This document shows positions 1 to 5,294 of a stretch of DNA of 5,294 nt, piece by piece. How positions within the stretch are numbered: the stretch's first letter is position 1; each line of letters opens with the position of its first letter. The notes under the pieces were generated by a model that was not told the DNA's origin, made no database searches, and worked only from the letters and a program-made list of their open reading frames with translations. The DNA comes from Spirochaetaceae bacterium (GTDB taxonomy: Bacteria > Spirochaetota > Spirochaetia > Treponematales > Breznakiellaceae): positions 1-5,294 of the forward strand of contig JAIRTD010000310.1 in NCBI GenBank assembly GCA_031255115.1, in the 5' to 3' direction. The position numbers and the translations under genes were made by a program.

Positions 1-16
1 TCATGGTTAACCCCAT
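1..16 (-). CDS. Probable 5' end of a divergent gene running off the left edge
   Basis: On the minus strand an ATG at 16-14 is preceded, after 8 bases, by a full-strength Shine-Dalgarno sequence AAGGAGG (25-31). The frame then reads M-G-L-T-M and leaves the window. A second in-frame ATG (4-2) is also possible but lies too far from the Shine-Dalgarno. Only five codons are visible, so neither the product nor the continuation of the frame can be judged. The call rests on the quality and spacing of the ribosome binding site, and on the neighbouring 140 bases looking like a divergent intergenic region. It could be chance, since AAGGAGG plus ATG does occur randomly in GC-rich DNA. Confidence 0.4.
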
Positions 17-24
17 TCGGATGC

Positions 25-31
25 CCTCCTT
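25..31 (-). promoter_or_regulatory. Shine-Dalgarno for the divergent minus-strand start
   Basis: Read on the minus strand this is AAGGAGG, matching the anti-Shine-Dalgarno end of 16S rRNA, 8 bases before an ATG at 16-14. It is the strongest ribosome binding site in the window and the main argument that a gene begins at the left edge. Confidence 0.45.
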
Positions 32-53
32 CAGGCACCCTTAGGTTAATTTG

Positions 54-109
54 GGTAACATTTTCAATTTGAGGCATGGGCTCTTTTCGGTAACATTTTT
101 CATGAGGCA
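54..109. repeat. Pair of imperfect direct repeats in the intergenic region
   Basis: GGTAACATTTT occurs at 54-64 and again at 89-99. Each copy is followed by a CA and then TGAGGCA (70-76 and 103-109), so the repeat unit is about 21-23 bp with a short length difference in the middle. The copies start 35 bp apart. Two looser relatives, GGTTAAC (5-11) and GGTTAAT (44-50), lie to the left. The repeats sit between a probable divergent gene and the membrane protein gene, so a pair of regulator binding sites is a reasonable inference. No known regulator motif is recognised. Confidence 0.55.
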
Positions 110-143
110 ACGCGGCCCCTTTTCTCTGAGGCCCCGGACAGCG

Positions 144-149
144 TATACT
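144..149 (+). promoter_or_regulatory. Possible -10 element (TATACT) 7 bases before the GTG start
   Basis: TATACT matches the sigma-70 -10 consensus at five of six positions. The place 17 bp upstream (121-126, TTTCTC) is a poor -35. If this element is used, transcription would begin at about 155-157, on or next to the GTG start of the membrane protein gene, giving a leaderless mRNA. That would fit the absence of a Shine-Dalgarno before 157. It overlaps the left arm of the 146-163 palindrome. An alternative promoter is TTGAGG (69-74) with TAACAT (91-96), spacer 16. Both are weak calls. Confidence 0.3.
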
Positions 150-163
150 CACTTTTGTGAGTA
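146..163. repeat. Perfect 7-bp palindrome spanning the GTG start codon
   Basis: TACTCAC (146-152), TTTT loop (153-156) and GTGAGTA (157-163) form a perfect inverted repeat. The right arm begins exactly with the GTG start codon of the membrane protein gene. In RNA this would be a compact 7-bp, 4-base-loop hairpin that sequesters the start codon. In DNA it has the 7-4-7 geometry of a dimeric repressor operator, over the candidate -10. A run of seven T (173-179) follows 9 bases later, which is further than a canonical intrinsic terminator allows. Confidence 0.6.
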
Positions 164-657
164 CAAGCCTTGTTTTTTTCTGGACCGGACTTCTGTCCTT
201 TTTGCCGATTTCCGAACTGCGCGGGGGGATTCCTTTTGCGCTGGCCCAGGGCCTGCCCTGGTACCTGGCCTGTCCTTTTGCGGCTCTGGTAAATATTCTG
301 GTGGCGCCGGCCTGCTGGGCGTTTCTTTCGACGCTGCACAGGTTCTTTTTTGCCCTTTCCGAAAGGCCTTTTTTTTCCTGGTACCGCCGTCTTTTTGACC
401 ACGTTGTTGAGCGGGCGCGGAAAAAGCTCCAGGCCGGGGTGGAAAAATGGGGCTGGCTGGGCGTGGCGGCCTTTGTGGCTATACCGCTGCCCCTTACCGG
501 CGCCTGGACCGGAACCCTGGGGGCCTGGGTACTGGGGCTGAGCAGGAGAAAAACCCTGGCCGCGGTAATACTCGGCGTATCTGTTGCCGGCGTTATTGTA
601 AGCATGGTAACGCTCTTTGGTATAGAAGCCCTGCATTTTTTTGTCAAAAAGGTTTAA
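157..657 (+). CDS. Small multidrug export family (COG2426 / PF06695) membrane protein
   Basis: The 166-residue protein is almost entirely hydrophobic, with likely membrane segments near residues 4-18, 31-60, 98-127 and 132-155 and a basic loop at about 69-92. Two hallmark stretches of the family are visible: ELRGGIPFA at 20-28, and P-L-P-L-T-G-A-W-T-G followed by G-A-W at 110-124. The family is labelled small multidrug export protein, but evidence for transport in most members is thin, so the substrate is unknown. The GTG start at 157 is chosen because an in-frame stop lies at 127-129, no other standard start lies between them, and the distance to ELRGG is normal for the family. There is no good Shine-Dalgarno, and the start lies in a palindrome. 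The helicase gene begins 7 bases after the stop, indicating a shared transcript. Identity is secure at family level. Confidence 0.88.
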   Translation: MSTSLVFFWTGLLSFLPISELRGGIPFALAQGLPWYLACPFAALVNILVAPACWAFLSTLHRFFFALSERPFFSWYRRLFDHVVERARKKLQAGVEKWGWLGVAAFVAIPLPLTGAWTGTLGAWVLGLSRRKTLAAVILGVSVAGVIVSMVTLFGIEALHFFVKKV

Positions 658-664
658 GCGTTTC

Positions 665-2746
665 ATGTCCGCTTTTCAAAATGAAGATCAGGAAGAACAT
701 CGTCGGGGCGGGGGCCTCACGGAACTCAACGGCCCCCAGCTCAAAGCGGTAAGTACCCTGGAAGGGCCGGTGCTTATCATCGCCGGGGCCGGTTCCGGAA
801 AGACCAGGGTCATTACCTACCGTATAGCCCACATGCTGAAAAAGGGGATTCCCCAGTCGGCCATACTTGCCCTTACCTTTACCAACAAGGCCGCGCGGGA
901 AATGGAAAAGCGGATAAAGGAGCTTACCGGAAAAAAACTCCAGAGCCTTACGATAAGCACTTTTCACGCCTTTGGGTTGAAGATTCTCAGGGAAGAAATC
1001 GAGACTCTGGGATACAGAAAAAATTTTTCCATCTATGATGAAACCGACCGGGGGCAGCTCATCAGGGACTGTCTGCGGGAATGCAGGATTGCGCCTGACG
1101 GAGTGGATACCTACAGCCTGGGCCAGCTTTTTTCGAATATCAAGACCGGCAGGACCTTGTGGATCCATGAAGGAGGCTCAGGCGATGACGGTTTTGAAAA
1201 GGTTTACCAGGAATACCAGAGCAGCCTCAGGGTGTTTAACGCCCTTGACTTTGATGATCTTTTGACCTTGCCCATAACGCTTTTTGAAACATACCCCGAA
1301 ATCAGGGAAAAATACCAGAAACGCTGCCGCTATATCATGGTTGACGAATTCCAGGATACCAATTATACCCAATACCGCTTCATGAAGCTGCTTGCCTCCC
1401 CCAACAGCGAAGGAAAATGCAATGTCTGCGTGGTAGGCGACGATGACCAGTCCATTTATTCCTGGCGGGGGGCGGATTACGGAAACATCCTTGCCTTTGA
1501 GAAGGATTTTCCCGGGGCCGAAGAAATCAAGCTGGAACAAAACTACCGGTCCACCACGACCATACTGGAAGCGGCCAACGGCGTTATAGCACATAACACA
1601 AGCCGCAAAGACAAAAAACTCTGGTCGGGCAAGGGCGGCGGCAGACCCATAGTACTCGCCGGACCTGAGAACGAAAGTGACGAGGCTGATTTTATCGCCT
1701 CGACGATCAAGGGCCTTATGATGGAAGAAAGGCTCGGCTACGGGGACTTCGGCGTACTCATCAGAACCAACTCCATGACGCGCTCCATAGAAGAAGCCTT
1801 TCTCGAGCGAAATATACCCTACAGGGTTTCAGGGGGAACGAGTTTTTTTCAGCGCAAGGAAATAAAAGATATTATCTCCTATCTCAGGGTCATCGCCAAC
1901 AGCAATGACGATGTCAACCTCCTCAGGATTATCAATACTCCCCGCAGAGGCATAGGCAAGACTACCATAGCAAATCTCAGCGAGCTGGCAAAAAGAAACC
2001 ACAGCCCTCTCTGGGACGCCCTAAACCGCGTACATATAAGCCAGACGCAGCACTCGAAGGATATTGATGAATTTATGAACCTCATGGATTTTTTAAAATC
2101 GGAATTTCTTGTCGGAAAAGAAATTCCCGGGAGCTGGGCCCTTTCTCAAAAAGTCCGGCTCCTTGTTGACCACATCGATTACTGGTCGTACCTTGTAAGC
2201 GAATACAGCAAGAACGAAAAAATAGCCAGATGGAAATTCGCCAATATTGAATATCTCATTCAGTCTATCGAATACTGGGAAAAGGACCCGGATAATTTTG
2301 ATCCTACCCTCTATCCCTACCTTAACCGCATAAGTCTTATCACCAGGGACGACGGCGAAGGCGACGCGGACCGGGGCAAGGTAAACCTTATGACCATACA
2401 CGCCGCAAAGGGACTTGAATTTCCCGTGGTCTTTATAGCCGGAGCGGAAGACGGCATCATGCCCCATACCCGGAGCATTGAAGACGGCAGCGGAGAGACC
2501 GATCCTGTTGAAGAAGAAAGGCGTCTCTTTTATGTGGCCCTTACCCGGGCCAGGGACAAGCTCTTTATCTCAAGCTGCAAAAAACGAAGAAGGCTCAAAG
2601 ACGTCATTGACTGCGTTCCCTCGCCGTTTCTCGCCGAAATCCCCCCCCATCTTGTTGAAGCCTGGGAAGAAGAAAAAGCCGTCAGTGGAGAAGAAGAAGC
2701 CAGAGACTACTTTGCCCTGATAAAAAACAGCTTCGGCAAAACCTGA
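665..2746 (+). CDS. rep: Rep/UvrD-family superfamily 1A 3'-5' DNA helicase
   Basis: This ATP-dependent DNA helicase acts in replication restart and repair. From ATG 665 the protein has 693 residues and shows the SF1A motifs in order: Q-motif LNGPQ (21-25), Walker A AGAGSGKT (40-47), motif Ia TFTNKAAREM (71-80), STFHAFG (98-104), Walker B VDEFQDT (226-232), motif III GDDDQSIYSWRGA (258-270), motif IV LEQNYRS (290-296), motif V MTIHAAKGLEF (576-586) and motif VI EEERRLFYVALTRAR (616-630). The length, the S-G-G-T-S-F-F segment (2B start), and the short tail after motif VI with an S-P-F-L-A-E-I-P pattern resemble E. coli Rep more than UvrD or PcrA, whose C-termini are longer. A TTG at 641 in the same frame would overlap the upstream gene. 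ATG 665 is preferred, with a modest AAAGG at 648-652 about 12 bases upstream. The gene is intact. The family is certain; Rep versus PcrA/UvrD naming is less so. Confidence 0.93.
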   Translation: MSAFQNEDQEEHRRGGGLTELNGPQLKAVSTLEGPVLIIAGAGSGKTRVITYRIAHMLKKGIPQSAILALTFTNKAAREMEKRIKELTGKKLQSLTISTFHAFGLKILREEIETLGYRKNFSIYDETDRGQLIRDCLRECRIAPDGVDTYSLGQLFSNIKTGRTLWIHEGGSGDDGFEKVYQEYQSSLRVFNALDFDDLLTLPITLFETYPEIREKYQKRCRYIMVDEFQDTNYTQYRFMKLLASPNSEGKCNVCVVGDDDQSIYSWRGADYGNILAFEKDFPGAEEIKLEQNYRSTTTILEAANGVIAHNTSRKDKKLWSGKGGGRPIVLAGPENESDEADFIASTIKGLMMEERLGYGDFGVLIRTNSMTRSIEEAFLERNIPYRVSGGTSFFQRKEIKDIISYLRVIANSNDDVNLLRIINTPRRGIGKTTIANLSELAKRNHSPLWDALNRVHISQTQHSKDIDEFMNLMDFLKSEFLVGKEIPGSWALSQKVRLLVDHIDYWSYLVSEYSKNEKIARWKFANIEYLIQSIEYWEKDPDNFDPTLYPYLNRISLITRDDGEGDADRGKVNLMTIHAAKGLEFPVVFIAGAEDGIMPHTRSIEDGSGETDPVEEERRLFYVALTRARDKLFISSCKKRRRLKDVIDCVPSPFLAEIPPHLVEAWEEEKAVSGEEEARDYFALIKNSFGKT

Positions 2747-2768
2747 TCGCGCCGGGACAGGCTTTATA

Positions 2769-2803
2769 TTTTCTCGCCTAAAGGCTGCGAAAATGCGTTT
2801 TTT
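2769..2803 (+). terminator. Candidate intrinsic terminator of the helicase operon
   Basis: The arms TTTTCTCGCC (2769-2778) and GGCTGCGAAAA (2783-2793) can pair around a TAAA loop, with one bulged T and one mismatch. TGCG and then six T (2798-2803) follow. It lies 22 bases after the helicase stop. The imperfect stem and the 4-base offset before the T run make it a moderate candidate. Read on the minus strand, the hairpin is not followed by a T run, so it should serve the plus strand only. Confidence 0.45.
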
Positions 2804-2809
2804 AAGGTA

Positions 2810-2838
2810 GTCTATCTAGGTCCACATTATGGATAGAC
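2810..2838. repeat. Inverted repeat just after the mrfB stop, possible minus-strand terminator stem
   Basis: GTCTATC (2810-2816) and GATAGAC (2832-2838) are perfect 7-bp complements. One G-T and one A-T pair extend the stem to nine, closing an 11-base loop. It lies 5 bases beyond the mrfB stop on the minus strand. No T run follows in the minus direction (the next bases read TACCTTAAAAAA), so a classic intrinsic terminator is not shown. A stem that protects the 3' end of the mRNA, or a Rho-type boundary, remains possible. Confidence 0.35.
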
Positions 2839-2843
2839 ACGAA

Positions 2844-4421
2844 CTACTGCGCCTTATTGAGAAGCCGCTCTTTTCGTTTTTCGAGATCTGCCCGCAGACC
2901 TTCGGACAGGGGCGGCGGGGCGGGGGCGGCATTTTCCCGCGCGGCCGTGTCGGGAAACGCTTCCAGCGCGAGGGCTTCTTCAATATACGCGAGGGCCGGA
3001 GAGACCAGGCGGAGCTGCTTTTCCGCGTCAATGGCAAGGGCGCGCAGGGCCAGGGCCTTTATGCGGGGAGAACAATGCCCTTTTCTGCCTTGCGGCCAGT
3101 CCCGCAGTTCAAGGAGCCTTGCCCTTGCCTCCTCATGGCGGGAAGAAGCGCGGAGATCGAGGGCAAGGCGGAGGCAGGAATAAGGATATTCCTCCGCTGC
3201 CCGCTCCAGAAGCAGGGCAGCGGTTTTTCCCTCCATACCGGCAAGGACTGTTTGGGGCGCGGGACTTCGGTATTTTGAAGCGCGGCGGACGCCCCGGCGC
3301 CAGTTCAGGGCAAGCTGCTCGGCATCGCAGCGGAAACGATGCGGCGCTTCGAGAGGGGCGGCGGCAATTGCGGCAAAGGCGCCGAAAAGCGAGGCCAGAC
3401 CAAAGATATCCCTTACATTGTGGTCGCAGATATTGATCAGCGCCTGGAGGCAGGGTTCGGCGCGGTCTTTGTCTGCGCGCAAAAAATCAAACCATATTTC
3501 TGGCGCCAGAGAACCGGGAAGATCCCCTGAGCGGTCAAGCCCAAGGATCATGGTTTCGACAAGGGCCTGGGAACAGTTGGGAAGGACGCGCTTCCAGAGA
3601 CACCGCGAGGGGTGGAGCAGATCAAGCTGGGGAAGCAGCGGAGGCGTCATGCCGTTCATGAGGCAGCGCATCTTAAGTATTTGGGAATCAAAGGTCTTGC
3701 CGTTATAACTGGCGAGAACGCGGGACGAAAGCGTTTTGAGAATTCCTTCGAGAAAATCTGATTCTCCCGGATAATCAAGCAGAAGAAACTGGGTGATTTC
3801 GAGTTCGGTAAATTCCCCGGAGGAGGTTCCGGATGATACAGCTTCCCCGGCGCGGGGAGCGATAAAACGGCCGCAGGCGGCAAGAAAGGCCACGGTGCCG
3901 GCTCCGCCGGAAAGACCGGTGGTTTCCAAATCAAAAAAAAGAAGCTTTTCTGGATTGAAGGGCGCGCCGTTGTCTTCGGAACCAAGGCGGTCAATATCGG
4001 GAATGAGGAAGGAGAGGGTTTCGGGGAGAACAAGGGGCGCGGAGACGGGCAGGGTAAGACTCCGGCGCAAAACCTTGTACCCGGCCGAAGTCCATGCGCC
4101 CGGAAACACGGAAGCGCTGGCGTATAACGCGTTGGCCGGGGATAAAGGGCCCAGAGGCTGAGAGTCCGGCAGCAGGCCGGGCGTTTCACGTTCTGGTGCT
4201 GTGCCGCGTTCAGGCGCTGCGCCAGACGCTATCCCGCGCTCAGATTGTGTGTCAGACGCTGCCCCGTATTTAGGCGGCATCCCACGCTCAGACGGTGTGC
4301 CAGGCGCTGTGCGGCGTTCCGGTAGACCTGTGCCCTGGGCGCTCAGGCCCCGAGCCCTGAGCGGCCCGGAAGCGGCTGCTTCCCGTATACGCGCAAGCCG
4401 CGCCCGGAGATTCTTCCCCAT
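2844..4421 (-). CDS. mrfB: MrfB/YprB-type DEDD exonuclease with C-terminal helical repeats
   Basis: The 525-residue protein has an RNase H-like DEDD nuclease core and is expected to degrade DNA alongside the MrfA helicase. Exo I is FFDLETTGLSGG (162-173), giving D164 and E166. Exo II is SYNGKTFDSQIL (238-249), giving D245. Exo III is C-D-H-N-V-R-D (332-338), giving D338. The S-G-G-A-G-T-V-A-F-L run after Exo I is typical of YprB rather than of DnaQ. Residues about 398-485 form alternating amphipathic helices like the TPR-type tail of YprB. ATG 4421 is 2 bases after the mrfA stop, with GGAG at 4429-4432. At 525 residues it is about 110 longer than I recall for B. subtilis YprB (about 410). Much of the excess lies in residues about 33-81, a degenerate repeat tract of E-R-G-x-A type, a probable disordered linker before the nuclease. 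No frameshift is seen. Mitomycin-type crosslink repair is inferred from the B. subtilis pair. Confidence 0.87.
   Translation of the reverse strand: MGKNLRARLARIREAAASGPLRARGLSAQGTGLPERRTAPGTPSERGMPPKYGAASDTQSERGIASGAAPERGTAPERETPGLLPDSQPLGPLSPANALYASASVFPGAWTSAGYKVLRRSLTLPVSAPLVLPETLSFLIPDIDRLGSEDNGAPFNPEKLLFFDLETTGLSGGAGTVAFLAACGRFIAPRAGEAVSSGTSSGEFTELEITQFLLLDYPGESDFLEGILKTLSSRVLASYNGKTFDSQILKMRCLMNGMTPPLLPQLDLLHPSRCLWKRVLPNCSQALVETMILGLDRSGDLPGSLAPEIWFDFLRADKDRAEPCLQALINICDHNVRDIFGLASLFGAFAAIAAAPLEAPHRFRCDAEQLALNWRRGVRRASKYRSPAPQTVLAGMEGKTAALLLERAAEEYPYSCLRLALDLRASSRHEEARARLLELRDWPQGRKGHCSPRIKALALRALAIDAEKQLRLVSPALAYIEEALALEAFPDTAARENAAPAPPPLSEGLRADLEKRKERLLNKAQ
4180..4323. repeat. In-frame degenerate tandem repeat tract (nine 18/12-bp units) in mrfB
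   Basis: The 144 bp divide without remainder into units of 18, 18, 12, 18, 12, 18, 18, 12 and 18 bp, starting at 4180, 4198, 4216, 4228, 4246, 4258, 4276, 4294 and 4306. The 18-bp type is like GCTGTCCCGCGTTCAGGC on the plus strand. The 12-bp type (GGTGTGCCAGAC-like) is the same unit lacking 6 internal bases. All lengths are multiples of three, so the mrfB frame is kept. The encoded peptide repeats E-R-G (once K-Y-G) at intervals of 10 and 6 residues, rich in P, A, S and T. Units are diverged, so the tract is old or under frame-preserving selection. Confidence 0.8.
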
Positions 4422-4423
4422 AA

Positions 4424-5294
4424 TTACGCTCCGGGACTATGCCCCAGAACCCTGAGGAAGTCCCTTGTTCCCGCCTTGTTGGCGCCGGGGCCGACGCAGG
4501 AAGGACAGCCTTCTTTGCAGGGACAGCTTTCTATGGTCTTCAATATGGTCGTAAAAAGAAGCGGCGCCTTGCGGACCAGGGCCTCGGAAAGTCCTGTGCC
4601 GCCGGGGTATTTGTCGTACACATAGAGGGCGGGAATGCCGAAGTGGGGGTCCCGGACTCTTTCGGCTATGCCGAGATCGCGGCCGTCGCAGAGGAGGAAT
4701 ACCGGGGCAATGGTCTTTATCAGGGTTCCCGCGCCGCTTAGTATCGAAGCGATATTTTCTTCGTCAAAGGTTTTGAGCAGTTTTCCGCCCAGGGTATCGG
4801 GGCCGAAAAGAAAAACCGCCGATCTGGTCTGCATCTCCTCGGCGGGAAGTTCTATGTTTCCGTAGCCTATGTTTTCGTGGGTACGGAAACGGAGCTTCTT
4901 GAATTTCGAGACCTGGGAACGGACCAGTACGTCTGATAAAACGCCCCTGGCGTTTTGTTCGGGATCGCTTCCGCTAGGCTGTCCGCGCGCCGCGTCCCCG
5001 GCGTTTGAGGCAGCGTCCCCCGCCGCGCCGCCGGTGTCTGACGCAATATCTCCGGCGGTGTCCCCCGCAGCGTCTCCAACAACGCCGCCGGTACCTGAGA
5101 CAATATCCCCGGCGTTTGGGACAGGATAGGAAAACCATTCATCTTCGGTGAGCACCTTTATGTCCGTTTTTACCAGGCCGTCGGTAAAGTAATTGACTTC
5201 CGCCTCACGTACCAGGCAGCTGCGGTTTTCTATATCCAGTTTTTCGACCAGGTACTGTCTACCCCGGTGGAGGTATACGGCATTGACAAAGATC
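4424..5294 (-). CDS. mrfA: MrfA/YprA-type DExH helicase, C-terminal part (5' end outside the window)
   Basis: The reading frame is open from 5293 to the TAA at 4424-4426 and continues past the right edge, giving 289 visible residues of what should be a protein of roughly 750-900. The GTG at 5155 is not the start, because the 46 upstream codons carry family sequence (HRGRQYLVEKLDIENRS, then NYFTDG). After a repeat insertion come KFKKLRFRTHENIGYG and ELPAEEMQT, CDGRDLG, and YDKYPGGTGLS. The DUF1998/MZB four-cysteine site C-P-C-K-E-G-C-P-S-C follows (4496-4525), a zinc-binding motif typical of MrfA/YprA. The ATPase domains lie outside the window. In B. subtilis MrfA is a DNA helicase working with the nuclease MrfB in mitomycin C repair, and the 2-base spacing to mrfB here supports the same pairing. 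The only oddity is an insertion of about 45 residues with G-D-A-A-type repeats before the THENIGYG segment. Confidence 0.9.
   Translation of the reverse strand, partial: IFVNAVYLHRGRQYLVEKLDIENRSCLVREAEVNYFTDGLVKTDIKVLTEDEWFSYPVPNAGDIVSGTGGVVGDAAGDTAGDIASDTGGAAGDAASNAGDAARGQPSGSDPEQNARGVLSDVLVRSQVSKFKKLRFRTHENIGYGNIELPAEEMQTRSAVFLFGPDTLGGKLLKTFDEENIASILSGAGTLIKTIAPVFLLCDGRDLGIAERVRDPHFGIPALYVYDKYPGGTGLSEALVRKAPLLFTTILKTIESCPCKEGCPSCVGPGANKAGTRDFLRVLGHSPGA
4429..4432 (-). promoter_or_regulatory. Ribosome binding site of mrfB inside the mrfA 3' end
   Basis: The minus strand reads GGAG here, 7 bases before the mrfB ATG and within the last codons of mrfA. Its position, together with the TAA-tt-ATG junction, indicates translational coupling. 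It also fixes the mrfB start against internal alternatives. Confidence 0.65.
4991..5122. repeat. In-frame degenerate tandem repeat tract in mrfA
   Basis: A 31-bp segment at 5027-5057 recurs at 5084-5114 with 26 of 31 identical bases, an offset of 57 bp. TCCCCGGCGTTTG occurs exactly at 4995-5007 and 5106-5118, near the two ends of the tract. The encoded peptide breaks into tetrads of G-D-x-A/V or G-G-A/V-A/V type and triads S-(G/D/N)-(T/A), that is 12-bp and 9-bp modules, from about residue 15 after the GTG at 5155 to about residue 58. It is rich in G, A and D, hence acidic and probably unstructured. The frame is maintained throughout. Confidence 0.75.

Noticed and set aside
146..179. Intrinsic terminator formed by the start-codon palindrome and the following seven T
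   Set aside because: Nine bases separate the stem from the T run, and the T run encodes membrane residues of the gene (V-F-F). A regulatory dyad is a better reading.
641..643. TTG as the start of the helicase gene
   Set aside because: It would overlap the upstream gene and add eight residues with no family support. ATG 665 fits the Rep N-terminus better.
100..666. 188-codon minus-strand open frame opposite the membrane protein gene
   Set aside because: Its product is basic, low-complexity and without recognisable motifs, while the plus strand encodes a clear family protein. It is an antisense shadow of GC-rich DNA.
3656..4189. 177-codon minus-strand open frame inside mrfB
   Set aside because: It is the mrfB coding strand read in another frame. 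It is proline- and serine-rich with no domain, and mrfB shows catalytic motifs across the same bases.
4180..4323. Possible CRISPR array
   Set aside because: The units are directly adjacent, degenerate, 12 or 18 bp long and lie in frame inside mrfB. There are no unique spacers and no cas genes.
2844..4421. DNA polymerase III epsilon (DnaQ) as the identity of the exonuclease
   Set aside because: The S-G-G-A-G-T-V-A-F-L run after Exo I, the H-x3-D spacing in Exo III, the helical C-terminal tail and the mrfA neighbour all point to the YprB family.
5153..5155. GTG as the start codon of a short 243-residue protein
   Set aside because: The frame is open upstream to the window edge and those 46 codons carry conserved YprA-family sequence, so this is an internal valine codon of a longer gene.

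Overview
This 5.3-kb window is GC-rich and densely coded. It holds two gene pairs that converge on a 97-base gap, plus the probable first codons of another gene leaving the left edge. The order is: a likely divergent gene start on the minus strand (1-16); a 140-base intergenic region with direct repeats and a start-codon palindrome; a small-multidrug-export-family membrane protein gene (157-657, +); a Rep/UvrD-type superfamily 1 DNA helicase gene (665-2746, +); a convergent gap with candidate terminator hairpins; an MrfB/YprB-type DEDD exonuclease gene (2844-4421, -); and the 3' part of an MrfA/YprA-type DExH helicase gene (4424 to beyond 5294, -).

Three of the four main genes act on DNA. The Rep-like protein carries all the classic SF1A motifs and ends where E. 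coli Rep ends. mrfA and mrfB are separated by 2 bases (TAA-tt-ATG), and the mrfB ribosome binding site lies in the last codons of mrfA, so they are almost certainly co-expressed. In Bacillus subtilis the MrfA helicase and MrfB exonuclease form a mitomycin C repair route independent of UvrABC, and the same partnership is inferred here. The membrane protein gene is 7 bases upstream of the helicase gene and probably shares its transcript, but no functional link is evident.

The most unusual feature is that both mrf genes carry in-frame tracts of degenerate short tandem repeats inside otherwise normal proteins. The mrfB tract (4180-4323) divides exactly into nine units of 18 or 12 bp between the N-terminus and the nuclease core. 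The mrfA tract (about 4991-5122) uses 12-bp and 9-bp modules and sits directly before the conserved THENIGYG segment of the C-terminal domain. Both look like repeat-expanded linkers in loops that tolerate insertion. They are the best candidates for something not previously described.

Taxonomy cannot be fixed from the sequence alone. Base composition, the gene set and my recollection of similar genes suggest a GC-rich spirochaete (Treponema/Spirochaeta-like), but this is a weak inference. I found no RNA genes, CRISPR arrays, insertion sequences or prophage genes.
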